In this document: one piece after another, positions 22,868-34,894 of the stretch
How the letters are laid out: each line of letters starts with the position of its first letter
Numbering within the stretch: position 1 is the stretch's first letter
NCBI GenBank assembly: GCA_011800155.1
Contig: CM022375.1
Span: 930,001-994,000, forward strand
DNA length: 64,000 bases
Direction of reading: 5' to 3'
From: Flammulina velutipes
Lineage: Eukaryota; Basidiomycota; Agaricomycetes; Agaricales; Physalacriaceae
Made by a program: the position numbers and the translations under genes
The notes under the pieces: generated by a model
Seen by the model: only the letters and a program-made list of their open reading frames with translations
Databases searched by the model: none
What the model was told of the DNA's origin: nothing

Positions 22868-25531
22868 ATGCCGCCAAAGAATCGCAAGAAAGCCAAAGAC
22901 CAACGCTCGACGAAGAAAGGCTGGGCAGAGGGCGCTCGTGAGGATTTCCTGAACGAGTTTGTCCACGAGTTCGCGCACGCAATGGGCAAAGGCCAGGCGG
23001 CAGAGGAAGAGGTCCTCCGTAAGGCCTTGCGTCGCTATTTCTTCCACTTCGACTTGGACGACAACATCGAGCCAGCACTTCCGCTGAAGCCCTTCGACGA
23101 GTCATGGGTGCCAGCAGTCGATGAGGGTCCACTGGAAGAATTACGTGCAAAGCGGGAACTTAAGGAGAAGAAGAAAACGGTCAGTATTCGAAGACTTCAT
23201 CATACAGCAATACTAACTGATACTGCAGGCGATTCGAGCATGGTTCATGTATCGTGCACTCAAAGTCAGCTCCATTCGCGCGACTGTACGTCGGCGCATG
23301 CTCAGCGATGCATATCTCGCTCTACTCAACAAGGTCGGCAAACTTGGAAAACGCCCTGCAAAGGCTCGTTCAGCCTTCCAGGAGTGGCAGTTCAGAAACA
23401 AGGAGGACGCGACTCGAATCGTGCAGGAGCTGTGGGACGTGGAGGTGGCTGCAGGACGCCAGGCGATCCCGGCGAGAGGCGGCATCTGCCCCAAGTTCCG
23501 TCAGGCGATGGTCCAAAAACATTTCTTGAGTCTAAGTGCTGAGACGCAGAAGCTATGGGCCGCGAGGGCTACGTCGGAGGCCGAGAAGAAAAAGGCAGAG
23601 TAGAATCGGGTCTATCACGGTGAACCTTCCAAAGCGCCTGAAGATCGAGCGGCGTAAGTGGTCAAAGCTTGCATTCTCTGCAAAGATACTCACCATTGTT
23701 TAGCTGTGTCAAAAATCTCCCCGCATTCCTGCAGCCCATCGCAGAGGGTGTGTTGGATTTGACGGGTCTCATGACAATCGTGCATGTTGTTGGGCCGATG
23801 GGCGCACTAAATGGTGAAATTGGGGTCATCAGGTGTGTTTGGGTGAATGCGCTGGTAGAAATTCACTGACCTGGCACTGTTAGCGTCTGCTCCGGAAAGA
23901 ATCTCGATCCTCATCCTGTCAGCGCCGCGAAATGGCAACCCGCCGTTTACGAGGAGTGGCGAAACCATCTTGTCAAATATGCAGCAACTGCCTACACCGA
24001 CGCTGACAAGGAGGCTGTGAAATTGCCTTCGAGTCCGGAACTGCCAGTCGACTTCAAAGGTATCGCCTTCGACGACGACGCGTTGGAGAAAGTTACCAGG
24101 TTGGTGGACGCCGAAGTCGCAGAGAAAGATTCTGGCGAGTTGGGTGAAATAGATGACGAGGATGCCGACGACTCCGAAGAGGACAACGAACGAAAGCGTC
24201 CGGCACCCTCTTCGAGCGCAACTGCAAGGAAGCGTCGAAAGGCAGGCGACGAGAGCGATGAAGCCTCCGGGATGACAGAAGCGGTGAAGGAGAAGGAAGT
24301 CGAGACTTCCACGAAAGCGCCTTCCCAACTCGTCATGGTCGATGGGCGCTGGAAGTCTCTTTACGAGATCGAGAGGGAGGAAAGAATCCGCAAAAATCGC
24401 GCAATTCTTGACGCGCTGGAGGTGAACACGGAGGGGCTTTTCAAGCAGGGAGGGAAGGCAAAAGCAGCTCCCCGAAATGAGCGGAAGGAGAAGAGCGCGG
24501 AGGGCACACAGCGAAGGCAATCCTCACGGTTGAACATACAGGGGGGTGGTGCATCTACGGCTGGAGACGCTGGTGAGCCCATGGACATCGACCAGCCAGC
24601 ACGAGGAGACGTACCTATGGATGTGGAGGACGCGGGGGTGCCCATTCCGCTGACAGACACAGAGGCTCCTCTGCGCCGTCCCGACGTTACCGCCGTCTTG
24701 CCCGTCAACCCGCCTCCCGCTGCAGAGATCGCTACCCCTGCATCATCTCCCAAACTTCCTGCTCCCTCCATCGATCGATCTCCCAGCGTAACCTTTGATA
24801 CCAGAGATTCGAACGTCGCTGCGTCACTCCCACACGAGGTCCATGCAAATGAGGCAAACCCGATGCATCTACCGGATGACTCGACCTCAGCATCTGATAA
24901 AGAGACTGAGTCAGAACTGGTAGAGGGGGAGGGGCAGAATGGAGACGCACCGATGGTGGTATCCGGTACGCAGGTGGATGACGAGGCACGAGAGATGCTC
25001 TTAGAAGCGCCGGATTGGTTTACTGTGCCGTTCCGTGTGTTTGCGGGATCCGAGTGGGGTGATTCGTGGAAGACGTTACTCGAGTCATTTGTAAAGTTGG
25101 AGGGTTCAGTTGACTTTGGTATTGCGGAAGGGACTTTGCCTAGCTCGGGGAGGCCGGGGATTCTCTCACAGTGGATCGTGGATGGGCGCTTGAAGGCGAA
25201 GAAGAAGGGCGCGCCAGCGAGAAGGATGTCAACATTAAGGCCAAAGGACGTGCCCGCCTTCAACGCGACGTTCCGGGCCTGGTGGGATGCGATGCAGCCA
25301 TCTTGGAGGAAGGCGGACAATGCTGGACAGTGGACACAGAAGCGCCACGGGCGCGATTTCGGGGTGTTGGATACCTGGGGCACCAACGGGTGGCTTTCTG
25401 TGGTAGCGTGTCTATACTGGTGGGGAGAGACGGAGATGGAGGAGAATGAAAGAAACGTATGGGATACGTACGTAAAGGATGCCGCGTGGATGATGGATGG
25501 CATCAGGAAACGCCCTTCTGGCCTTGGTTAA
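22868..25531 (+). pseudogene. large basidiomycete-type unknown protein, in-frame TAG, C-terminus altered by transposon
   Basis: Exons 22868-23179, 23229-23653, 23704-23832 and 23884-25531, all GT-AG and phase-consistent, for about 836 codons. The N-terminus is Lys/Arg-rich (MPPKNRKKAK). Exon 2 has a helical block ending FLSLSAETQKLWAARA. Exon 3 encodes FLQPIAEGVLDLTGL, which resembles the start of a conserved segment in a large unnamed agaricomycete family. Exon 4 is a long acidic, Pro/Ser-rich linker followed by a conserved-looking Trp-rich end (WGDSWKTLLESF, FRAWWDAMQPSW, LYWWGETE). A TAG at 23601-23603 interrupts exon 2 although the frame resumes. The last codons after WMMDG are encoded by the terminal repeat of the Plavaka unit starting at 25501. 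The function is unknown. Confidence 0.6.
25501..25529 (+). repeat. Plavaka left terminal inverted repeat
   Basis: Starts CATCAGGAAACGCCC. It matches the reverse complement of 39612-39640 with one mismatch over 29 bases. It also encodes the present last residues of the gene at 22868. Confidence 0.8.
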
Positions 25532-26312
25532 CTTAGGTCGATCCGGCTAACCTAGGTTGCTCAGGCTCCGGTCTATCACAGGTAAAGGTTCAGCTCAATA
25601 CTAAGCCTGAGCTAACCTCAGGATATCTTTATGCAACATTGAGTATACATAGGTTTAACGATCCCGCTCTATCTAACCTCAGGCTTAGATTAAAGTAATC
25701 TCAACCTGAGGTAAACTTGTATATAGCTGATAGACTGCCTTCGGTTAAATATATCTATTGTACGAAACCTAAAGATTAGTGTGGAACTGAACCTTTACCT
25801 AGAGTATACTATATGATAACTCTCGGAACTATACTGGTTACCATAGAGCATACCATAGGTTCAATATTATCATACATTAGACTCTAGATATACTATCAAT
25901 ATACCTCTAGTTATCTTGAAGATATACGAAAGTGTTATAGTATTCCTAACATGTACCTTTAGATCACCTAAGTACATCTCCAAGTTAACATAAAGTAAAC
26001 AGGTATATATAGACTTAACCTTAAGCAGACTCTCAGAATACATAAAGTATACACATACACTTTGAAAAGATACAAGTTCACTGTAAGTATACTTGACAAT
26101 AACTTAAAGACAACTTGAATGTCACAGCCAGATAACTAAGAGAATGCTTGAGACTTGAACATATAACTCAGTTCATTCAGGTTAAAAGATGATGGGCTAA
26201 ACAGCCAGAGATAATGATTACTACAGTACGTAGCATATCAAACCACTATTAAGTTGAGATAGATAACGAGCAAGCATTAAACAACGGTAGATAATATAAA
26301 TGAAGGAATGGA
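25532..26312. repeat. left subterminal region of the Plavaka unit
   Basis: AT-rich and non-coding, with many short words and complements such as AACCTAGGTT, AGGTTTAAC, AACCTCAGG and AGTATAC. These are typical of transposase-binding subterminal repeats in CACTA-like elements. No gene was seen. Confidence 0.55.
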
Positions 26313-28017
26313 TCAAACAACAGATTTACGAGCAAGAGCAGCAGCTTGGATCTTAGCATAGTCAATGTTATCATCAGAAACGTCGGTCATGGCTTTCTGA
26401 ATCAACCATTCCTTGTTGCTCTGACGGCTAGAGAAAACATTAGCTTTATCAAGCAAGACAAGAAGAAGGGTACTTACACAATATCAGCAAAGATGCTAGT
26501 AGAGACCTCTTGCCAATAGTCAGGCACAAGTTTCTGAAGCTTGTCAATGCGGGCAAGAAAGTCCAAGTACCTAGTCCAAGGTTATATGAGATAGCTTGAA
26601 AAGATAGAAAAAACACACCTAGATGACGCAGTATGGTTAAAATCTTGACGTCCATGTGTACCCTCCTCCCATTCCGAAAGAACATGATAGGCCTAGAAAG
26701 AGTAAGAAGATAAAAAGAAAAAGAAAAAGAAAGTGGCGCACCATGGTGGACAGCAACATCATTGTTGGTCCGGGAATTCCTTGCATACCCACAATAGAAT
26801 GGTACCCCATAAAGTCACTCTTACCCTGTTGCTCAAACAAGTACCACCGCAAGGCAGTAACAAAAAGATCGTTGCCAAACTGGGTGTCGACGTCGAAGGT
26901 CTTCTCCTATAGCATGTCATTAGCAACAGTCATGAGAATGACACAAAAAACATACCTTGACATTGAGATTTCCAAAGATAAAACCAAGGGTGCTCTTGAG
27001 CCAGGCGACGTTCTCCTTGATCCTGGACTTGTCAGTTCCACAAGCCGTCACCATAGGATGCACAGCACTGCGAACTTGGCCCATTAGGCGATACTTCACG
27101 TCGCCCACGCCGTACTGGATCTAAAGACAATAAGTCAGAACAAGGTCAACCAAAAGCATATAAGACTTACGAAGTCAGCAAAGATGCTCAAGGAGCCCGT
27201 CTCCATTGAATCATGCAGGATCTTCTCCACCCTGTTCGAGAGCTCAACCCCGCCAATCTTTGGGTCATCTGCGACGTCTCGAATGAGCTTCTTGCAGTAG
27301 GCAAGACGGTTCTCGGGGGGGATGAAGGCGTTGATGGTGACGGTGTCACCACGAGCAATGATCTTGGCTTTGGACATGATGCGAGCAGTGCGGGGGGTAA
27401 AATGAGATAGCTTTCGCTTGCCACGGATGTCGACGGGATGAGCAGTGAGACCAGAGGGAATGCACAGCTTCTTCCTTGCTGGGGCATCGACGCCTCCAGA
27501 ATCGCGACATTTTCGAATGCGAGTGGGAGTATGAACGTCTGCAACGTCCTAGAGCAAAATCAGTACCCAGGAAATCTCAAGACAGAATGAAACGCACCAA
27601 TTCGACATCAGAGTCAGCAAAGGGATCGGAAGGCGGGGGGAGAGCAGCGTCGCAGTAGTCTTCATCTTCGACAAAATACTCCTCACCAGCAGGAACGTTA
27701 AAGCCCAGGTCATCATCACCGTTCTCAACCTCATCACCCGACTCAACACCAGAGGAGGGGTCAGGCGATTTGGTCTTCTCGCGGTCCAAAGAAGCCTGTT
27801 GGGACTCAGACGCTGCTTGTTGTGCCTTCATCAAGGCACGAGCACGGATAGCTGACCAGAACATTAGTCAAGACCAAACCCCCGTTGAAATAAACGCACC
27901 CTTGTCGTGTTCTGCCTTCTTGGCAGCAGCAGCAGCAGCAGCTTTCTTGGAAGCGGGGTTCGACGCCTTGGGGGCGGGAACAGAGTTCGACGCCTTGGGC
28001 ATTCGACGACCAGCCAT
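26313..28017 (-). CDS. DUF6532-like protein, eight exons
   Basis: Exons 28017-27900, 27851-27598, 27548-27171, 27120-26956, 26906-26742, 26692-26619, 26570-26478 and 26427-26313. All junctions are GT-AG and in phase, for about 453 residues. The N-terminus is basic with an alanine run (residues about 25-35), followed by an acidic linker. The C-terminal two thirds are a helical globular region with a QVRSAVHPMVTACG block, FLFxxxxVKEKTFDVDTQFG-like segment, and a Trp/Tyr-containing end (LRWYLFEQQGKSDFMGYHSI, AYHVLSEWEEGTH, YLDFLARIDKLQ). This order resembles DUF6532, an agaricomycete family of unknown function. It lies inside the Plavaka unit, transcribed away from the dioxygenase toward the left end. 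It appears intact. Confidence 0.65.
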
Positions 28018-28169
28018 AAAGACACGGGAAAGAGACAGCGCAGGGAAGAGACAGCGGGAAAACAGAAAGAATGGGGGGAAAGAAAGAAAGGTTTGCTGAG
28101 GGTGTCGTTCAAAAATGCCCCGTATTTAAAGAAAATAGAGACGTAAGAAGGACCGGGCAGGGTTAGAGA

Positions 28170-28515
28170 CCTCAACGAGTTACCCGCGGGTGCACCCCCG
28201 GATCCCTGCATGGGTACCCATGGTCACCGGCCACTGCCCCTGCACCCTTGGCCGGACCCTCCACTTTTGACCTGCGGATCCGGAGGATCCGGGTTTTTTG
28301 AGACTCGACCCACGGGTACCCATGAAAATAGGCTTATATAGGCTTAATTAGGCAAGGATCCATGGGTACCCGTGGTGGGTACCCATGCATTTTACATAAA
28401 TTCTGTCCCCGCACCCTTGCCGGACCCGGACCCTTTGACCCGCGGATCCAACGGGTCCGAGTCCGGGGGTCCCGGGCCGACGGATCTACCCGTGGGTACC
28501 CATCTGGACTCGGAC
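28170..28515. repeat. cluster of GGGTACCC and GGATCC palindromic words
   Basis: At least seven copies of GGGTACCC or close variants, and several GGATCC words, occur in under 350 bases between the divergent start of the DUF6532-like gene and the dioxygenase end. Such clusters resemble subterminal tracts of hAT-type non-autonomous elements, but no clear ends were found. Confidence 0.45.
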
Positions 28516-28597
28516 CTCCATGAGGTCTCTAGGCAGGGTTGAAGAAAAAGGCAAGCCCAGGCAGCGGAAATGAAGAAATAATTAAAGGAACGTAATA

Positions 28598-30274
28598 CTA
28601 CAGACAGACAGGAAAACATGTGTCCAGTAATTCCATGTTTCTGGCCGTCTCCTCTTCCCGTTCTTTCTCCTCAAGGCCTTTGTGTGCCAGCAAATGAGCA
28701 TCCCATGCGTAGAGCGGCATTCCGCAACGGTGAACCCATTCAAATAAACCTCCGGACGAATACGAAGTCGTGGAGTAGCGTGTTTCGCCAGGCTGAATTG
28801 ACGTGTTCCCGTGGATGAAACGCGCACTAGGGAAGAACATTTCGGGGCCTGGAGGCAATTGGAATGCAACGCCCAGATCCCAGAACACGACGTGGCCCCC
28901 TTTGGTGAAATCGAATTGTCCGAACGCTCTAAGGGTCCCCCATCCGAATGCGAAGTCGTTTTCGTCGGCGTGAGGAACACAGACGGTTTGGGGGCCAAGG
29001 TTCACTGTGGTAGTAGAGAATGGCGAAGAGGCAAAGTTCCAATGTAGGTCTGGATACTGGAAGTTGAGGGCGTTCCGAACGGTCCAGTACAACTTCCACA
29101 TTCCAGGATTGAAGACTTGTAATACTACTAGAGTCTCAGTCAGACAGTGAGGTGCTATCAGAAGATGGAAAGTACTCACTATCAGAACGCTTAGCATCCA
29201 ATTGAAAATCCTCGTTTCCCAACAACTCCGTCAGGACGCGACTGTTGCACGCATTGTTTACTACTCGGCTAGGTTCCTAGAAGTCTCTTGAGCAAAATGG
29301 TAGTACAAAGGAAAGAGGATACGCACCCATGTTCCACCACTGTGAATATGTCCATCTCTCAAAACTGTGAACGCCCCCCTTCGTTCTGGTACCACAGTTG
29401 CTGCCTCCCCGGCCTTCACCAGTGCTGCAGTCATCCGTTGTTGTCTTTCCAGCCCCTCCTGAGATGCATCGCGCTTTGTGCAAAGCATGAAGAGCCTTCG
29501 ATTCTTGTCCAAAAATGCGTAGGTGGTATCCTGACGGGCGGGGAAAATCTCGAAATTCTGCTGAATCAAGTCGGCGACGCTGAATGTGGTTCGCTGAGTG
29601 GGTCGTTGACAGCCGCGGAATCCGCTTGGCGCCACAGGCAAGGATGTTATATCAAAATCTGGTAGGATAATGGGCTGAGCTTCCAAAAGATGCTTCAACC
29701 ATATGTCTCGTAAGCCGCGGGGACGCGACTCGGAAGTACGCTGCGCTTGCCGTCTCTCCTTCTTCTTCCGTTTGCGACGCCTCTTCTCCTCTTCATTTTC
29801 ATGGCGATTTCGCTTGCGCTTGCGTGATGGTGAAATGCCTTCGTCAATTGGTACTGCTCGAGGATGGGCGGGAATTGACGTCGAGAGCACGTTCAGCAAG
29901 GTGGTAGGCTCTACCCGCGAATGCACAGCTGGAGAATGCACGGGAAGGGGTTTCTTTTGACGTTTGCAGGTTTTGCCACCTGAGGATTCGGCAAGGGAGG
30001 GGATAGGATGAACGACGGGTACATGTAAGGGCTGCTCATGGTGGGAGGGTTTTGGTGCGGGAGGAGACTCGTCGTCGCTGCTTTCTGATAGCGCGTCCAA
30101 AGGCCCGTCGAATAAAGTCGCGATCAATTCAGCGCGCTCGTTGATATTCCAGATAGTTGGGACAAACTGGTGTGGCTTGATCAGCAGAGAGAACAAGGAT
30201 GTGATCAAGATACAGTAACTACAAAAAAAAACGCAAAGGCCAGCCACCAACAACGGTAGCCGTCCCCAGCGCAC
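28598..30274 (-). CDS. TET/JBP-type 2-oxoglutarate/Fe(II) dioxygenase (putative DNA base oxidase)
   Basis: Exons 30274-29327 (true start uncertain), 29276-29180 and 29127-28598, with GT-AG introns in phase. The long N-terminal part is Pro/Ser-rich with a very basic RKRKRN...RRRKRKKKERR stretch, a likely nuclear localisation signal. The catalytic exon has NLGPQTVCVPHADENDFAFGW, giving the HxD iron-binding motif. It then has GGHVVFWDLG, and further on the distal His (ARFIHGNTSIQPGETR) with an Arg about 10 residues later for 2-oxoglutarate. This matches the basidiomycete TET/JBP family, reported by Iyer and colleagues (2014) to be expanded and linked to KDZ transposons. It would oxidise 5-methylcytosine or a similar base. 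The hydrophobic first 35 residues look intronic; an acceptor (CACACCAG) precedes 30166. Confidence 0.75.
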
Positions 30275-30281
30275 TCAAAAT

Positions 30282-30911
30282 GAAGAGGCCAGCCGCCAAC
30301 AACGGCAGCCGTCCTCGACATGCCCAAGAAGCTCATATGTACAGCAAAGACCAAAAACGACGCGTTATTCTCACCTTTCCAGACATTGACACGTCGTTCT
30401 CTGTGTTACAGACACCACTTCGTGTATGGGTCGCGTCCAAATGGTAGAGACTGCTGGCGCGGAGCCCGGCGAAAGGTTTGCTATCACTATCAGCTCGGAG
30501 CCAACAGTGAGCCAACAAGCAACTGGCGCGGAGCCCGGTAGCGTGTTTTGGCAAGCGTATATCCGCGACGATGGTAGAGGTAAAGAAGATAGCAGTAGAA
30601 ATGGCGATGTGGTACAAAGACAAGATGATGAACAAACATCAACAAACCAAGAGTCCCTTTGTAATCGCAATTTTAGAACACCATTCTTGACAATGAGCAG
30701 TCCTTCTAGTTCTTGAATTTAGCTAATTAGCAGTATTGAATTATATACATTGTAGGCAACAGAGTGGGTATGAAGATAGACTATATGAGGACTATGTATA
30801 CAAAGCAAAGAGGCGACGAAAATGATATATACAATACAAAACATTCGAGATATGCGAAGTCCAACCAATGCCAATGCCAAAAAAGAGGCCAAGAAATATA
30901 TATTTGCCCGT
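30282..30911. other. intergenic; upstream region of the dioxygenase
   Basis: Contains a short duplication (near 30240-30262 and 30290-30313, around GCCAACAACGG) and two copies of CTGGCGCGGAGCCCGG (near 30452 and 30523). I do not call a gene. The true first exon of the dioxygenase could lie here. Confidence 0.4.
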
Positions 30912-33900
30912 CTACATCTGTGGTTGCAGTCGTCGAGGAAGAGTGGGTGCCCGGGCGAAAACTTTGTAGAAACACTGGATGTAGTGTCGGCCCACTAGTT
31001 TCGAGAACTCTACGATCTCGTCGCCGAATACGGTAGAGATTCCCTCATACACGTCTGCCTTCTTGTCGACTTCGGGAGGTAGAGAAGCTTGCCCGCCCCA
31101 ACCACGCATTATAGCGACCAAGCCACAAAGCGCAATCTTACGCTCAGTAGCGGTGGGCGCTGCGAACCCGCGGGACTGGAAATCGTTGTCGTCAACAACT
31201 ACGCTGCCACGGAAGTGCGGAATCAAGTTGAGAACGGCGAGACGTCTTTCTGCTGCAGTCAATTCCCCGCCGTCTAACAGAGCCCTTTCTTCGCCCTCTA
31301 ACAGTTCCCCTCCCTCGCCATCTGACCGTGCTAAACGTTCTCTCTCTTCTCTCACTTTCCGTTCCTCCCTCGCCTTCCTGTCCTTTTCCCAGTCAAAGAC
31401 GAAAGCGTCGAGGAGAACAAGTTCTGAACGGAAGTTCAGCTCGTACATCTCCCAGACGATTTCCCGACAGATGGATGCAGGTGGAAGGATACCGTCATCA
31501 CGGAGAATGGTGCCGTCTTTCCATTTTGCTGGTACGCTGCGGAGATTGGTAACATCGATCGAGACCTATTGATTGTTTAGACACTGCAGTAGACGAATAT
31601 GAAAGACCTTTACCTCTAGTTGGGCCTCTGCCATGCTATCCCTTAGATTGTTGATGACAGCAAGACGATTGACAGAAGCTCGACTGCCAGCTTTGTCGGC
31701 GCCCAGAATACCGAGCCCCAGCATGTGACGCCAATCTCGAGGTTGCAAGTTCTTGACGCTAGTCCGGGGATCGTTGACAGAGTCGAGCCTGTATTGAATG
31801 ATAGGGCGAAGGCGAACATAGTTGAGTAGTGATCCTGCCTGGGTCTTCTCCATTTCCATTTCAGCAAAAACGAAGCCGTCCGGAGCAGCGTAGAAGGCAT
31901 GCGGTTTGGATACGCCAGGGAACGAGATCTGATCATTCATCTGGAAAAGGGTAATTTCTTTAAGTTATCTATAGTCAACTTAAAGCTGTTAGGTTACTAA
32001 AGTCACAAAAGTCATGAAAGTTGTCTACGAGCATGGTTAAACACGACACTTATCTTAAGTTGCAGTAAGTCACTCAGAAGTTACACTCAAGTTGGGATAA
32101 GTTGAGAGCTGTGTTTAACCATGGCCTAAGATGTCTCAAAGTCAACTTGAGTCAAACTTGAGTCTGACCTAAAGCTGTCCAATTCTATCAATATAATAAC
32201 ATTTGATTAGAAGCTAATCCAGTCAGATATCACACAATTTAGATAGAAAACAATCAATTATTATTGCAACTATCAATAAACAGATACAATATACACTATC
32301 AAGTAACTAGCATACAATAGTTCAAAAGAAATACTAAAAGAAAGAGCAGATTAGTCAAAGATACAAGTCAAAAGAGCAAGAAACATACCAGAACATTAAA
32401 CACAGTCAAAAGAGAGCACCTTTGAACAAGAGACAATGATTAGCAAGCATAAGAAAAGAAGAAGCCAGTCCACATACCAATAGAACATTCAAGACTTGAA
32501 GATTTAAAGAGAGAACATGGAGGAAGAAGGTCAAGAGAGGAATGATGAGATCAGAGCTCAGCTCTGGTTTAAATACCAACATGAAGTCACATGACCAGGG
32601 CATAGGGTTTGGGTCCGGAGGTCCGGACCTAAATTGCCTGCCTGTTGGACTTGATCAATTCTTGATTCTTGATTTATCACTGTTCACTCAATAACTCTCT
32701 GGGACTTGTATGGAAGGTAGAAGACCTATATATGGTTGGAAAGCGTTTAATTAGGGCTACAAGACGAGCTCATAACCGTGGGAAAATAAGGGGTGCAGCT
32801 CCGGCCATAAGCCATTCAATCAATTCTCTCTTTCTTGTATTCAAGCAATAGCACTACTACACTTGACTGGAAGGTATAAGTATTATATACTGTTGGAAAG
32901 CGTTTAATTAGGCCTACAAGACGCTTATATAATCATGAGAATCGCAGGGACGCATCACAAGTTATAGGCAAAATAGATGATTTTACTCGGATTTCTCTAG
33001 TCTCTCCCACTCACAGCATATCTACACCATTGCTGCTAGCTAGTAGACAATGACTAGACAACTTCAGAGAACCTCAGTTGAGCTTTAGGCACCTCAAGTT
33101 GACTGCTGTACTAGCTCTAACTTGAGACAACTTGAGTGTCTTTTAGATAGAAGCTTCAGTGCAATTATCTTATGTTAACTGTGAAGCAACTATAGACAAT
33201 ACATAAAAAACATTTATCTTAAGTTGACTTTCTCTAACTTTGGTTAGCTTTCTGTGACTTGGGGCTGTCTTTAGTTGTGTGCTAGAATCCGAGTATCTTG
33301 AACCAACTTTTCTGACTAAAGACAACTTATCTGACTTAAGTTACAAGCTTTAAGTGACTTTGACTTGAGTTAACTTAAGATTATAAGGCCTTTCCAGATG
33401 TTGGAACTGACACGGAGAGCAAGCTTCTCCTCTTGAAGGACGTGGGTCCACCAGTCTATTCCAGCAGGCATGATAGGAGATTGAAAATCTTGCCAGCGAT
33501 CTCGCTCGAGTTGAGGGGTACGGCTGGGAACACGGCCAGCCGGTTGGCTTTTCTTCTTATTCTTGTTGGGCCGTGACTTCTTGGAAGGCTGGTTGGGGTC
33601 GTCATCCGATGGGGAACGTGGACGTTTCGTAGAGACGGCAACGGCTGCTGAATGTACTAAGAATCAAGACTGAATTAATTATTTGACAGACTTACGGGAC
33701 GAAGTTCCAGCAATAGGAGGGGTAGACGACGAGCGCAAGAGATTGGACTTCAGCGAAACCGGCAAAGAGATGTCCTGGTTGTAGGGGAGCTCGCCCCGTA
33801 GAACCTTGGACATGACAGTATAACACATGGGATCGCTTGCTTCTCCCATCCAGAGAATCTTGGCGCCCGACGCGGCGGTCAGCGAAAAGAGCCCATCATT

Positions 33901-34894
33901 CTCCTCACGAGCTCCCATCTGGACAGCGTGAGCGGGAATGGAGGTATCGTGTAGCAGGGCTTCCACTTCTGGCTTTGCCAGATATCGCTTGTACAGACGT
34001 GGGTGGGCAGCGGTGGCTTTGAAGACATACCATACGGGGATTCCAACGAAGTAGCACTCCATCGCATGGGCTAAGTTCGTTGTAATGCATCCCGCCCGAG
34101 AGGGGTCGACGGGAAAAGGTTTGGAAGAGAGATGTCGGAAACGAGGGAGGTAGATGGTGATATAGTCAAGGTACGCTTGCAGGTTCAAATGCAGACGTTG
34201 AACGTTTACCCAGCGAAAGTGGCACTCGACAAAGGAGGCAGCACGACGAACCAGCCAGTGGTACATCTTGAAGTACCAGATCTCGCGTTCTGTCTTTTCG
34301 TTTTGTAGGTACTCCGGCTTGATACCACTATCGGATTTGCCTGCGACGTCGTCCGCCGTCTGTTTGAACCTTCTCAGAAGTTGTCTGCCATGCTCGACGA
34401 GCATGACCGTAATGTTTTTATCTAACGTCCCGAGACCAGTGAAAGTCTGGTCCTCTTGAGACGGAGTCCAGTCGGATTGGGAAAGAGGCCGAAAAAGGAT
34501 ATGTTCGATACCATCCATAGTGGGCGCTAACATAGCGACGAGATAGCGGGAGGAATTGTGAAGGGGCTGCGGATGAGTGATTGGGTCGTGGAGACCGAAG
34601 CGGAAATCGTCCTTCAGAATGACTGACGCAGGCTGGTCGACGAGGGGACGGTACATGACATCTGCATTGGGGGTTGACACGGCGATATCTCCAAAGATTG
34701 CACCTAGAATCCCGTCCGAGTGGCGCGCTGGAAGCGCAGGCCAAAGTGGAGGCGCATTGTGGAGATTATCCATTACTGATATAGATTAGCATCTGGAAAA
34801 TGGAAATTATGGAGCACGCACCTGATATGGGCAAGACAGGATCAACAACAACAGGCTGAATGAATAGCGTCCGAGGGTGCTGCCAACCGAATAT
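30912..34894 (-). pseudogene. large unknown gene split by a 1.46-kb element
   Basis: Readable exons: 34773-33696, 33656-33401 continued at 31937-31614 after removal of the insert, and 31565-30912. The product is about 770 residues. The first part has WFYxMYHWLVRRAASFVECHFRW-like and IPVWYVFKATAAHPRLYKRYL segments; the middle has a basic KRPRSPSDDDPNQPSKKSR stretch; the end is Arg/Glu-rich and closes FYKVFARAPTLPRRL. Similar proteins are common in agaricomycetes, but I know no function. Deleting 31938-33400 and one 2-bp copy restores the frame through the final stop. An upstream exon (34894-34822) is open and in phase but begins ATA where an ATG would be expected. It is cargo of the Plavaka unit. 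Confidence 0.6.
31938..33400. mobile_element. 1463-bp non-autonomous TIR element, copy 2 (in cargo gene)
   Basis: Same ends and length as copy 1 and nearly identical throughout. It is flanked by TT on the plus strand on both sides (a 2-bp duplication). Removing it and one TT restores the host reading frame exactly. It nests inside the Plavaka unit, so it arrived after or during that unit's residence. Confidence 0.85.
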
